Below are positions 54,056-64,000 of a DNA stretch of 64,000 nt, piece by piece. Both the position numbers and the translations under genes were made by a program. The notes under the pieces are model-generated. The model had not been told where the DNA came from and searched no databases. It was given only the letters and a program-made list of their open reading frames with translations. Position 1 is the stretch's first letter. Each line of letters opens with the position of its first letter. This DNA comes from Pseudomonadota bacterium (GTDB lineage: Bacteria; Pseudomonadota; Gammaproteobacteria; Steroidobacterales; Steroidobacteraceae): the NCBI GenBank assembly GCA_037200975.1, contig JBBCGI010000001.1, positions 1,426,001 to 1,490,000 on the forward strand, written 5' to 3'.

Positions 54056-54140
54056 CAGCAAGTTGCTGATGCGCATAAGCGCACATGTCCCCTCCGATCC
54101 CCCTAACTCCCCATATTTGCCACCAGATTTGCCACCACAT
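54056..54140. repeat. Dispersed repeat, copy 2 (partner at 28581-28661)
   Basis: Shares AAGTTGCTGA, TGTCCCCT, ATCCCC, CTCCCC-TATTTGCCACCAGATTTGCCACCA with 28581-28661. The doubled TTTGCCACCA word recalls short direct repeats seen near phage-type attachment sites. 54141-54263 carries no gene. Confidence 0.65.
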
Positions 54141-54263
54141 GAAGAATCGACGCTGCGACATGTTGGCCACGCGACACTGGCGTGCCTCAACTTCGAAATT
54201 CGCCAGAACAGCCGGCGCGCTTCGAGCACGACCGTGTCATAAGTCCACGGTTTAGTTCCAGTG

Positions 54264-54770
54264 CTATTCCGCACCCTCCATGCTCGTAGTGTCGCAACGC
54301 ACTTCTGCCATGAAGTTGACTATCGGCTGCCGCTCCGTAGCGGTCAAATCGACACCAGACAATTTCAATACACCAGACAGATAGTCGCACGCCGATTCCT
54401 GCGGCAACAAACAACGTCGAGTGTGCTTATCAACATGTACGCCTATTTCGACCGTGTACCAAATGTCTCCGCGAGGCTTTTCGCCGGGGCAGTCAGTACG
54501 CGCAATGCGTGCCTGGGTGTGTGCTGAGACGACTTGATATTTTGCTAGCGGCAAGACGATAAGAAATTCATTCGACTTTGTCTTGAAGGACTGCGTGGAT
54601 AGGTAAACGATAGGCAGCGGATGGTTTCGGGGGCCTATGATCTGATACCAGATCCAACGCTTGACACCGGGGTCGCGAGCTCCACCTGCGAGCTCAATTC
54701 CTTCCGCACTTGCGACGCTTGTGCAGACAAGCAATGCCGTCATGGCGGTTGCGAATCGTAAGAGAGTCAT
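54264..54770 (-). CDS. Small exported hypothetical protein
   Basis: A 168-residue protein with a clean signal peptide (MTLLRFATAMTALLVCTSVA, cleaved near ASAEG). The mature part is a mixed alpha/beta stretch with three or four Cys (ARTDCPGEK, HTRRCLLPQESACDYLSG, MAEVRCDTT), compatible with disulfides, and the words DIWYTVEIGVHVDKHT. I do not recognise a family. Base composition is clearly lower in GC than the housekeeping genes, and it lies inside the region of island scars, so recent acquisition is likely. 54771-55101 to its right is gene-free. Confidence 0.6.
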   Translation of the reverse strand: MTLLRFATAMTALLVCTSVASAEGIELAGGARDPGVKRWIWYQIIGPRNHPLPIVYLSTQSFKTKSNEFLIVLPLAKYQVVSAHTQARIARTDCPGEKPRGDIWYTVEIGVHVDKHTRRCLLPQESACDYLSGVLKLSGVDLTATERQPIVNFMAEVRCDTTSMEGAE

Positions 54771-55101
54771 TTCAATCCGCCCTCTCTATGAGTTGCTGCT
54801 GTGAAGGCCATGGCGCGACGCTCACAGGACTAATGTATCTGACCGTATCATTCGAGAGGATGAAGCCCCACTGAAACGTGAAACAACCAAGTCTGCTATA
54901 CGTTCGACAAGGCGCGAAACCGGATTAACGTCAAGGCGACCGTCAACTCGCTGCCAGCCTGCCCGTAGACCTGAAGATCAAACAAAGAGATCCCTGTTTA
55001 CCGGTAACTATCTCGGCCTACCTACGGTCGACTCAGTAACTCAAAAATGCGATTCCGACGTTTTTGATTTCTGAGTTCAAACCTTGATGTTGCAACTGCA
55101 A

Positions 55102-55275
55102 CTAAAGCGGCGAATGAAAGTGGGTGAGCGTCTTTTGCTTGCCGGCGAAGCGATAGTTGTAGCGCCAGTAGCGCCGGCCGTTCGGATCGATCTGAAGGTA
55201 TAAACCCCCAGCGTCCGCGAGGCGGCGCGTCCGAATGCCTTTTTTTGCAGCACGAGCTTGCGTGTCGGTGAGCAT
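55102..55275 (-). pseudogene. Truncated P4-type tyrosine recombinase (integrase), N-terminal arm-binding domain only
   Basis: A 57-residue frame starting MLTDTQARAAKKGIRTRRLA and continuing DAGGLYLQIDPNGRRYWRYN then YRFAGKQKTL. This is the N-terminal DUF4102 domain of P4-like integrases. It ends at a TAG about 350 codons short of a full enzyme; no core or catalytic domain (R-H-R-Y) follows. It lies 160 bp from the 3' end of tRNA-Ser(GCU) and points away from it, exactly where such integrases sit after insertion. Confidence 0.85.
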
Positions 55276-55316
55276 TTGATGGTATCTCCCCGCTCACCGC
55301 CGGAGATACCATCAAA
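55275..55316. repeat. Perfect 15-bp inverted repeat at the integrase start
   Basis: TTTGATGGTATCTCC (55275-55289) and GGAGATACCATCAAA (55302-55316) are exact complements around a 12-base loop and cover the start region of the integrase remnant. A further GATGGTA word follows on the - strand. Likely an integrase arm site, an autoregulatory site or an RNA hairpin at the start codon. Confidence 0.8.
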
Positions 55317-55437
55317 AGTACCATCACGACGGCGAGACTAGGCGCAACGGTATGAGACGCCGAGATCTCGGAACATGCGGAGTTTCAAGGGAAATTCCGA
55401 TTTCCGAGACAGCCTGAGCTGCCGTGAAAATAGTAAT

Positions 55438-55528
55438 TGGCGGAGAGAGAGGGATTCGAACCCTCGAAGGGCTTTTGGCCCTTACGCCCTTAGCAGGGGC
55501 GCGCCTTCGACCACTCGGCCATCTCTCC
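55438..55528 (-). tRNA. tRNA-Ser, anticodon GCU, CCA encoded
   Basis: The - strand gives a complete class II tRNA: acceptor GGAGAGA/TCTCTCC, D-arm GGCCGAGTGGTCGAAGGC, anticodon loop CTGCTAA (anticodon GCU, reads AGC/AGU), a long variable arm AAGGGCCAAAAGCCCTT, T-arm GAGGGTTCGAATCCCTC, then G-CCA. It is downstream of csrA on the same strand, a common gammaproteobacterial arrangement, and its 3' end is the target of the integrative elements whose scars are listed here. Confidence 0.96.
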
Positions 55529-55585
55529 GGGGGGCGCAATCATAATGAGCCGGAGAGCGATCTGGCAAAAATCGCGCGAAACAGG

Positions 55586-55822
55586 TCAGGCGGGCAGGCT
55601 TTCCCTCGGGGCGATGGTGTTTTCACCCTCGGCAGGCACATTTCCCTCGCCCGCGGCGCGCCCATTCTTGATGCGTTCGAAGATTTCTTCGCGGTGCACG
55701 GCAACGGTCTTCGGCGCATTGATACCGATGCGCACCTGATTGCCCTTCACGCCGAGTACCGTGACGGTCACGTCCTCGCCGATCACCACTGATTCGCCAA
55801 CCCGCCGCGTCAAAATGAGCAT
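55586..55822 (-). CDS. csrA: Carbon storage regulator CsrA
   Basis: The post-transcriptional regulator that binds GGA motifs in mRNA leaders. The family core is complete: [40 protein letters not shown] and [10 protein letters not shown], including the RNA-binding Leu4/Arg44-type residues. At 78 residues it has a C-terminal extension of about 15 residues over the usual 61-65, as often seen in relatives of Xanthomonas. It lies between lysC and tRNA-Ser(GCU), as in many gammaproteobacteria. Confidence 0.97.
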   Translation of the reverse strand: MLILTRRVGESVVIGEDVTVTVLGVKGNQVRIGINAPKTVAVHREEIFERIKNGRAAGEGNVPAEGENTIAPRESLPA

Positions 55823-55936
55823 GTTTCGGGCCCTCCATGGAGCCTCTTTATTATTGCCATCCGTGCCTGAATGCCGGGCTGGACAACGGTGCGGAACATT
55901 AGCACTCGTCCTACGCGCTGACCACAGATCGGCGTC

Positions 55937-57162
55937 TCATAACGGGCTGTTAAGTCCCAGATCCAGGTGCAGGCGTTTGACACAAGACTCGAGTTTGTCT
56001 TCCGCCACCAACACGGCGATCTTTATCTCCGACGTGGAAATGAGTAGCGCTTTCACGCCCTGCGCCGCAAGCGATTCAAAGAGTTGCGCCGCAACGCCCG
56101 CATGCGACCGCATGCCGACTCCGACAACCGCGACCTTCGCGACCTTGTCATCGGATGTCAGTCGCGCGCCCGGGAATCCGTTCGTGACGTCTTGCGCGAT
56201 ACGCTGTGCCTCGAGGTAGTCGTCACGATGCACCGTAAATGACAAGTCCTTGAGGCCATCGCGCGCCGTGGCTAACACGATCATGTCGACCTCGATGTTA
56301 GCCGCTGAGATCGGCCTGAGGACGCGTGCGATGCAGTCGGCCGTGTCGGGCAGCCCCGAAATCGTCAATTGGGCTTCGTCCCGGTTGAACGCGATGCCTG
56401 AGATGAGCGGAGCTTCCACGTTCGATTCCTCTTTGCAAATGAGCGTGCCGGCACCGGGGCGGAACGACGACAACACGCGCAGCGGTACCTGATATTTCGC
56501 TGCGAATTCGACCGAGCGCAGGTGCAGGACGCGCGAACCCTGGCCCGCAAGCTCGAGCATCTCTTCGAATGAGATACGCGACAGCAGCCGCGCTTCGGGA
56601 ACCATGCGCGGATCGGTGGTGTACACGCCGTCGACATCGGTGAGGATCTGGCATTCGTATGCCTTGAGTGCGACTGCCAGAGCCACCGCGCTGGTATCGG
56701 AGCCACCTCGGCCGATGGTGGTGATATCACCGTCGTCGTCGACTCCCTGGAAGCCGGCGACCACCGGCACCTCGCCGTTGTCGAGGGAGTGCTGCAGTCG
56801 GGCGACCTCAACGGCGGTGATGCGCGCCCGCCGGTGGATGTTAGTGGTGCGAACGCGCACCTGGCTGCCGGTGAATGACCTTGCCGGAATGCCGCGTTCA
56901 CACAGCGCCATGGCGAGCAACGAGATCGAAACCTGCTCGCCGGTCGAGAGCAACACGTCCATTTCGCGCGGATTCGGTTCGCGCGAAATGCCGGCGGCGA
57001 GATCGACCAGGCGGTCGGTGTGATCGCCCATGGCCGAGACCACCACGGCGATGCGATCGCCGCGCTCGCGCACGGCCGCGACCTTGGCCGCGACACGCTG
57101 GATGAGTTCCACCGAACCCACCGAGGTGCCGCCGTATTTCTGGACGATCGTTCTAGGCGCGC

Positions 57163-57166
<4 letters not shown>
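55937..57166 (-). CDS. lysC: Aspartate kinase
   Basis: A 409-residue monofunctional aspartokinase, first step of lysine, threonine and methionine synthesis. The catalytic domain begins [20 protein letters not shown] and includes [18 protein letters not shown] and [15 protein letters not shown]. Two ACT domains (residues ~265-409) provide feedback control, with [20 protein letters not shown] and [12 protein letters not shown]. The GTG start overlaps the alaS stop. Gene order alaS-lysC-csrA is conserved in pseudomonads and relatives. Confidence 0.97.
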
Positions 57167-59805
<2,639 letters not shown>

Positions 59806-59820
59806 GGGGCTCGGAGAGTT

Positions 59821-60378
59821 TTAAACGGGTTCGCTGCCCGGATCGAGGTCCGAATCATCATCGGGGGCCCCCTCCAGAACAGCGCGGATATGATCCGTTG
59901 AAAAGCCTCGGTATTGCAAAAATCTGGCCTGCCGCGCGCGTTCTTTGCGGTCTTTCGGGACTACGTCGCCGAACTTGCGGGCCCGGGTTGCCCTGGCCAG
60001 CTTCAGGAAGTCCGGCCCGTCCTCCTTGGCCTGGTCCATGGTGGTCTGGACGGCCTCGGCGTTGAGGCCCGCCCGGCGCAGTTCGTTGCGGATACGGGCT
60101 GGGCCCTGCCCCCGGCGCGCCCGTGCCGCGACCAGGTTGTCACCATAACGCCGATCGTCGACCAGCCGATGGGACTCGAGATCCGCGAGCGCGGATTCGA
60201 TGGCGGGCGGGAGGTAGCCGCGCTCCTTGAGCTTGCGGCGCAATTCGGCGGTGGAAAAATCCCGCCGGGCGAGGAAGGTGACCGCGGCCGTGTGAGCGGC
60301 CTTGGGATCGCCTGCGACCTTTTCGTCGAGAGGCTTTTTTCCGCCCGGCCGGCGCATGGCTTGAGTTCGAGAGTACAT
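59821..60378 (-). CDS. recX: Regulatory protein RecX
   Basis: A 185-residue modulator of RecA filaments. The three-helix repeats are visible: AAVTFLARRDFSTAELRRKL, YLPPAIESALADLESHRLVD and DDRRYGDNLVAARARRGQGP, followed by LRRAGLNAEAVQTTMDQA. The annotated ATG lies 7 bases from a 10-bp hairpin, and no Shine-Dalgarno is visible; ATG 60357 is an alternative. Position directly downstream of recA is standard. Confidence 0.94.
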   Translation of the reverse strand: MYSRTQAMRRPGGKKPLDEKVAGDPKAAHTAAVTFLARRDFSTAELRRKLKERGYLPPAIESALADLESHRLVDDRRYGDNLVAARARRGQGPARIRNELRRAGLNAEAVQTTMDQAKEDGPDFLKLARATRARKFGDVVPKDRKERARQARFLQYRGFSTDHIRAVLEGAPDDDSDLDPGSEPV

Positions 60379-60385
60379 ACGAAAC

Positions 60386-60411
60386 GGGGGCAGACTTTTA
60401 CGTCTGCCCCC
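60386..60411 (-). terminator. Attenuator-type hairpin between recA and recX
   Basis: GGGGGCAGAC and GTCTGCCCCC pair perfectly over 10 bp around a six-base loop. There is no T-run on the coding strand after it, so termination is probably partial, as known for recA-recX in other bacteria. It occupies the place of the recX ribosome-binding site. Confidence 0.7.
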
Positions 60412-60447
60412 GCTCGTGAACTACCCGTATACACATCGACTGGAGAC

Positions 60448-61485
60448 TCAGTCCTCTTTGCCGCCGACGCTCTTGAGCTCGGGGCGGGCCGGCTTCACCG
60501 GCACGAGCTTGGCGCGGATCTGCAGCTCGATTTCCTGCGCGAGCTCGGGACGACCCTTGAGGAATTCGCGGGCGTTGTCCTTGCCCTGACCGATGCGCTC
60601 GCCCTTGTAGCTGTACCAGGCACCGGATTTTTCGATGATGCCCTGCGCCGAACCCATGTCGATGATTTCGCCTTCGCGCGAGATGCCGAGGCCGTACATG
60701 ATTTCGAACTCGGCTTCGCGGAACGGCGGAGCGACCTTGTTCTTCACCACTTTGACGCGCGTCTGGTTGCCGACGACTTCTTCGCCCGACTTGATGGCGC
60801 CGATGCGGCGGATGTCGAGACGCACGGACGCATAGAACTTGAGCGCGTTGCCGCCGGTGGTCGTCTCCGGGTTGCCGAACATCACGCCGATCTTCATGCG
60901 GATCTGGTTGATGAAGATGACCATGGTGTTCGAGCGCGAGATGTTGCCGGTGAGCTTGCGCAGCGCCTGCGACATGAGGCGCGCGTGCAGGCCCATCTGC
61001 GGCTCGCCCATCTCACCTTCGATCTCCGCCTTGGGCGTGAGCGCGGCGACCGAGTCCACGACGACGAGATCCACCGCGCCGGAACGCACCAGCATGTCGA
61101 CGATTTCGAGCGCCTGTTCGCCCGTGTCCGGCTGCGAGACGAGCAATTCGTTGACGTTGACGCCTAACTTCTCGGCGTAGGAAGGATCGAGCGCGTGTTC
61201 GGCATCCACGAACGCGGCGGTACCGCCCAGCTTCTGGATTTCGGCGACCACCTGCAGCGTGAGCGTGGTCTTGCCGGAAGACTCCGGCCCGTAGATCTCG
61301 ATGACGCGACCGCGCGGCAGGCCGCCGATACCCAACGCGATGTCGAGGCCCAGCGAACCGGTGGAGACGGCTTCGACGTCGTACGAGGCGGCCGCGTCGC
61401 CGAGACGCATGACCGAACCTTTGCCGAATTGCTTCTCGATCTGACTCAGTGCGGCAACCAGTGCCTTCTTGCGGTTGTCATCCAT
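60448..61485 (-). CDS. recA: Recombinase RecA
   Basis: A 345-residue DNA recombinase and SOS co-protease. The N-terminal block [20 protein letters not shown] leads to Walker [11 protein letters not shown] (about residue 66), Walker [13 protein letters not shown], loop L1 [20 protein letters not shown], and [20 protein letters not shown] with [19 protein letters not shown]. Full length. A LexA box lies 57 bp upstream. The thpR and cinA-type genes lie further upstream. Confidence 0.99.
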   Translation of the reverse strand: MDDNRKKALVAALSQIEKQFGKGSVMRLGDAAASYDVEAVSTGSLGLDIALGIGGLPRGRVIEIYGPESSGKTTLTLQVVAEIQKLGGTAAFVDAEHALDPSYAEKLGVNVNELLVSQPDTGEQALEIVDMLVRSGAVDLVVVDSVAALTPKAEIEGEMGEPQMGLHARLMSQALRKLTGNISRSNTMVIFINQIRMKIGVMFGNPETTTGGNALKFYASVRLDIRRIGAIKSGEEVVGNQTRVKVVKNKVAPPFREAEFEIMYGLGISREGEIIDMGSAQGIIEKSGAWYSYKGERIGQGKDNAREFLKGRPELAQEIELQIRAKLVPVKPARPELKSVGGKED

Positions 61486-61541
61486 CGCGAAATCCCCTTT
61501 AGCAGCGAGCGTTTTGATGGAAAAAAATTTATCACAGCTCC

Positions 61542-61557
61542 CTGTATAAATACACAG
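61542..61557. promoter_or_regulatory. LexA (SOS) box of recA
   Basis: CTGTATAAATACACAG is a perfect CTGT-N8-ACAG palindrome with an AT-rich centre, 57 bp upstream of the recA start. It implies an E. coli-type LexA repressor. Confidence 0.95.
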
Positions 61558-61575
61558 CTATTTCTCTGCGAAATA

Positions 61576-62133
61576 CTAAGTTTCTCGGCTATCCAGTGGC
61601 CATGTGTCGACGACACTGTATAGTGAGCCCGCTTCAGTCCGCCTGCTCTCCATCAACGCGAATCGATCCGCGCGCATCACCAAAGGCATTGCAAGCGGCC
61701 GTGGCCATTCGAGGCCCGCCGCCAATTCACTGCGCACCTTGCGGCCCAACGTGAAATGCGGACGGAACGGTTTGATGTCCGGAGAAAAACCCGCGGCGAT
61801 GATGGCCTCGCCGAGATGTTGCGCGAGTTCGGCGGCAGGCTGTGCGCCACCACCAATCCCTGCGGTCGCGCACAAAATCTTCGGCTTGTCCCAGATCTCG
61901 AGCGCATCGAACGTCAGCGTTGCCCGGTCGCCACGCAGCGTCGCCGCCACCGCGCGCAGCGCATCGAGTCGTTCACTCTCGACCGCGCCAACGAAACACA
62001 GTGTGGCATGGAGATTCTGCGCGGGCACCGCCTGCGCCTGCAGCTGCGCGACGAGCGGCGCAACTTCGGCGACCAGAGACGTACCCGCTTGCGCACACGG
62101 CACCAGCGCAAAGAAGAGCCGCAACGAGCTCAC
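61576..62133 (-). CDS. thpR: RNA 2',3'-cyclic phosphodiesterase (2H family)
   Basis: A 185-residue 2H phosphoesterase (formerly LigT). The two catalytic HxTx motifs are [12 protein letters not shown] (residues ~40) and [11 protein letters not shown] (~125). GTG 62133 gives the normal N-terminus [12 protein letters not shown] and overlaps the stop of the upstream cinA-type gene. The longer in-frame reading to 62781 runs through that gene and is rejected. The enzyme opens 2',3'-cyclic phosphates on RNA ends. Confidence 0.93.
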   Translation of the reverse strand: MSSLRLFFALVPCAQAGTSLVAEVAPLVAQLQAQAVPAQNLHATLCFVGAVESERLDALRAVAATLRGDRATLTFDALEIWDKPKILCATAGIGGGAQPAAELAQHLGEAIIAAGFSPDIKPFRPHFTLGRKVRSELAAGLEWPRPLAMPLVMRADRFALMESRRTEAGSLYSVVDTWPLDSRET

Positions 62134-62642
62134 GGCGGCGGCGGCAACGCCTTCAACAGATTGAGCGCGTATTCGACCGCTTGCCGCCGCACCGCATCGC
62201 GATCGCCGTTGAATTGAATGAGATGCCCTTCGCACTGGACGCGATCGGGAAACTTGAGCGCCAGCGCAAACCACACCGTGCCCACGGGTTTGCCCAGAAC
62301 CGCGCCGCCCGGGCCCGCGATGCCGCTGACCGCGATCGCAACGTTCCCGGCCGTACGCTCCAACGCGCCCTCGGCCATCGCGCGTACCACCGCATCGCTC
62401 ACGGCGCCTTCGGTTTCGATCAGCTTTTCGGGCACGCCCAGGTCGCGCGTCTTGGCCGCGTTCGAGTAACACACGAAGCCGCAGTCGAACCACTCCGAAC
62501 TGCCGGCGATATCGGTGACGAGTTTGGCGATCCAGCCGCCGGTGCAGGATTCCGCGGCGACCAGCCGGCGTTGCGACCCGTGCAGCCGCAACCCCACTTC
62601 CCGCACGAGCGCCGACAGCGTCTGATCGGAAGGGATTTTCAT
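62130..62642 (-). CDS. pncC: CinA C-terminal-domain protein, nicotinamide-nucleotide amidohydrolase
   Basis: A 170-residue stand-alone CinA C-terminal domain that deamidates nicotinamide mononucleotide to NaMN in pyridine-nucleotide recycling. Family motifs are RRLVAAESCTGGWIAKLVTD, GSSEWFDCGFVCYSNAAK, DAVVRAMAEGAL and AIAVSGIAGPGG with GTVWFAL. It is divergent from mutS, with 62 bp between starts, and overlaps thpR. Upstream of recA this gene is often called ygaD or cinA. Confidence 0.94.
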   Translation of the reverse strand: MKIPSDQTLSALVREVGLRLHGSQRRLVAAESCTGGWIAKLVTDIAGSSEWFDCGFVCYSNAAKTRDLGVPEKLIETEGAVSDAVVRAMAEGALERTAGNVAIAVSGIAGPGGAVLGKPVGTVWFALALKFPDRVQCEGHLIQFNGDRDAVRRQAVEYALNLLKALPPPP

Positions 62643-62704
62643 GGGCGTGATTCTCGCATGCGGGCGCTTCGCGTACGCTAGCCGCCCGCTCTTCCGGGTC
62701 CGCG

Positions 62705-64000
62705 ATGAACCAGAACGCCGCCAGCCAGCACACGCCGATGATGCAGCAATACCTGCGCATCAAGGCCGAACACCCGAACACGCTCCTCTTCTATCGCATG
62801 GGCGATTTCTACGAGCTGTTCTACGACGACGCGCGGCGCGCGGCGAAACTCATCGACATCACGCTGACCTCGCGCGGGCAATCCGCGGGCGAGCCGATTC
62901 CGATGGCGGGCGTGCCGTATCACAGCGTCGAGACTTATCTGGCTCGCCTCGTACGCAAGGGCGAATCCGTCGCGTTGTGCGAGCAGATCGGTGATCCCGC
63001 GAAATCGAAGGGACCGGTCGAACGGCAGGTGGTGCGCGTGGTCACGCCGGGCACCGTCACCGATGACGCGCTGCTGGAACAACGCCGTGAAACACTGCTG
63101 GCCGCCGTGGTGCGGCGCGCGGACAAGGAAGGCGTGCGTTTCGGCCTCGCCTGGCTGGACCTCGCTGCCGGCCGCTTCAACGTGCTCGAGTGCGACGGCG
63201 ACAACGCGCTCGAAGCCGAGCTCGAACGCCTCAAGCCCGCCGAGTTGTTAGGCCCCGAGGACCAGGCGGGAGAACTGGGCGAGATCACCCAGGGCGAATT
63301 GCGCTCGCGGCCGCCGTGGCACTTCGAACTCTCCAGCGCCTCGCGGCTGCTGACTGATCAGCTCGGCACGCTCGATCTGCGTGGCTTCGGCGCCGACGAT
63401 CTGCCGCTCGCGATCGCGGCCGCCGGCGGTCTGCTGCAGTACGTGCGCGAAACGCAGAAGACTGCGCTGCCGCACATCAACACATTGGTAGTCGAGGAGC
63501 GCGGCGACGCGTTGCATCTCGACGCGGCGACGCGCCGCAATCTGGAAATCGACGTGTCGCTGTCGGGGCAGGATTCCGCGACGTTGTTTGCGCTGCTCGA
63601 TGCGACGGTGACACCGATGGGCTCGCGCGCCCTGCGCCGCTGGCTCAATCGCCCGCTGACCAATCAACAGGAACTGCGACGCCGCTACCAGGCGATCGCG
63701 CTGCTGGTCGACGCGCGGCGCTTCGAAGGATTGCGCGAACCGCTGCGCGCCATCGGCGACGTCGAGCGCATTCTCGCCCGCGTCGCGTTGCGCAGCGCGC
63801 GGCCGCGCGACCTCACGTCCCTGCGCGGCTCCATCGGCGCGCTGCCCGGCCTGCGCGCCGCATTGAAACGCATCGAGGCGCCGCTCATCGTCGAGCTGAC
63901 CGACACCATCGGCGAACACGCCGACGTGTTCGATCTCCTGCAGCAGGCGATCGCGGAAGAACCGTCTGTGGTGCTGCGCGAAGGCGATGTGATCGCCCCC
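62705..64000 (+). CDS. mutS: DNA mismatch repair protein MutS, N-terminal part (runs off the window)
   Basis: The first 432 codons of MutS, starting at ATG 62705. Domain I begins after [16 protein letters not shown] and contains the mismatch-recognition Phe-x-Glu in [14 protein letters not shown]. The sequence continues through [40 protein letters not shown], then connector and lever regions ([17 protein letters not shown]). The ATPase domain lies beyond the window. The reading frame is open to the last base. Confidence 0.98.
   Translation, partial: MNQNAASQHTPMMQQYLRIKAEHPNTLLFYRMGDFYELFYDDARRAAKLIDITLTSRGQSAGEPIPMAGVPYHSVETYLARLVRKGESVALCEQIGDPAKSKGPVERQVVRVVTPGTVTDDALLEQRRETLLAAVVRRADKEGVRFGLAWLDLAAGRFNVLECDGDNALEAELERLKPAELLGPEDQAGELGEITQGELRSRPPWHFELSSASRLLTDQLGTLDLRGFGADDLPLAIAAAGGLLQYVRETQKTALPHINTLVVEERGDALHLDAATRRNLEIDVSLSGQDSATLFALLDATVTPMGSRALRRWLNRPLTNQQELRRRYQAIALLVDARRFEGLREPLRAIGDVERILARVALRSARPRDLTSLRGSIGALPGLRAALKRIEAPLIVELTDTIGEHADVFDLLQQAIAEEPSVVLREGDVIAP

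Noticed and set aside
53984..54274. Small open frames on both strands around the 54.1 kb repeat
   Set aside because: They have no start signals, and the repeat itself occurs at 28.6 kb in a context that breaks the frames.
61576..62781. A single 401-codon reading of thpR extended to 62781
   Set aside because: The upstream half is a shadow of the cinA-type gene. GTG 62133, overlapping that gene's stop, gives the normal ThpR N-terminus.

Overview
The window looks like the chromosome of a GC-rich, free-living gammaproteobacterium. The right end carries, in order, mutS, the CinA C-terminal amidohydrolase gene, thpR, recA, recX, alaS, lysC, csrA and tRNA-Ser(GCU), a gammaproteobacterial housekeeping order, and recA has a perfect CTGT-N8-ACAG LexA box. 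TonB receptors, plant-polysaccharide enzymes, ECF sigma/Ser-Thr kinase signalling and many exported enzymes suggest a polymer-degrading member of the Steroidobacter/Nevskia/Xanthomonas side of the class. That placement is inference; no rRNA gene is present.

Layout. 0-9 kb: a carbohydrate locus in which a TonB-dependent receptor, a solute-binding protein and an ABC permease overlap by 4 bp each, flanked by two clan-A glycoside hydrolases, a HemL-like aminotransferase and an IclR regulator. 9-12 kb: a copper-type P1B ATPase and an exported SAM methyltransferase. 12.3-16.8 kb: an exported FAM20-like kinase, translationally coupled to an exported PPP-type phosphatase that ends in a second, catalytically altered kinase-like domain, next to an ATP/ADP-translocase-like transporter carrying a cadherin-like domain. 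16.9-20.3 kb: a 7TM sensor-like protein and a TIR-TM-TPR protein. 20.5-23.6 kb: a secreted Trp-rich protein, a CE15-type glucuronoyl esterase and a small exported peptide. 24-30 kb: a HigBA-type toxin-antitoxin pair, a GntR/membrane protein/serine hydrolase operon and an FG-GAP propeller protein. 30.7-42.9 kb: lactate-permease-type transporter, FCD regulator, glycerate 2-kinase, and a four-gene operon (TonB receptor, exported D-2-hydroxyacid dehydrogenase, tartronate-semialdehyde-reductase-like enzyme, glycoside hydrolase). This fits conversion of a sugar-acid-derived C3 acid to 2-phosphoglycerate. 43.4-47.2 kb: two overlapping ATP/ADP-translocase-like transporters and a DUF2306 protein. 47.9-53.6 kb: a large Ig-like lipoprotein divergent from an ECF sigma factor and a TPR-bearing Ser/Thr kinase. 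55-64 kb: the housekeeping block.

The 24-55 kb stretch carries degraded copies of the tRNA-Ser(GCU) 3' end at 24.8, 28.5 and 47.4 kb. There is also a truncated P4-type integrase beside the intact tRNA gene, a shared repeat at 28.6 and 54.1 kb, IS fragments and a broken copy of the toxin gene. I read this as successive, decayed island insertions at tRNA-Ser.

The most interesting candidate system is the exported kinase, phosphatase/pseudokinase and nucleotide-translocase neighbourhood at 12.3-16.8 kb. It could be a periplasmic protein-phosphorylation module with its own nucleotide supply. The domain calls come from motifs visible in the sequence; the functional link is inference.
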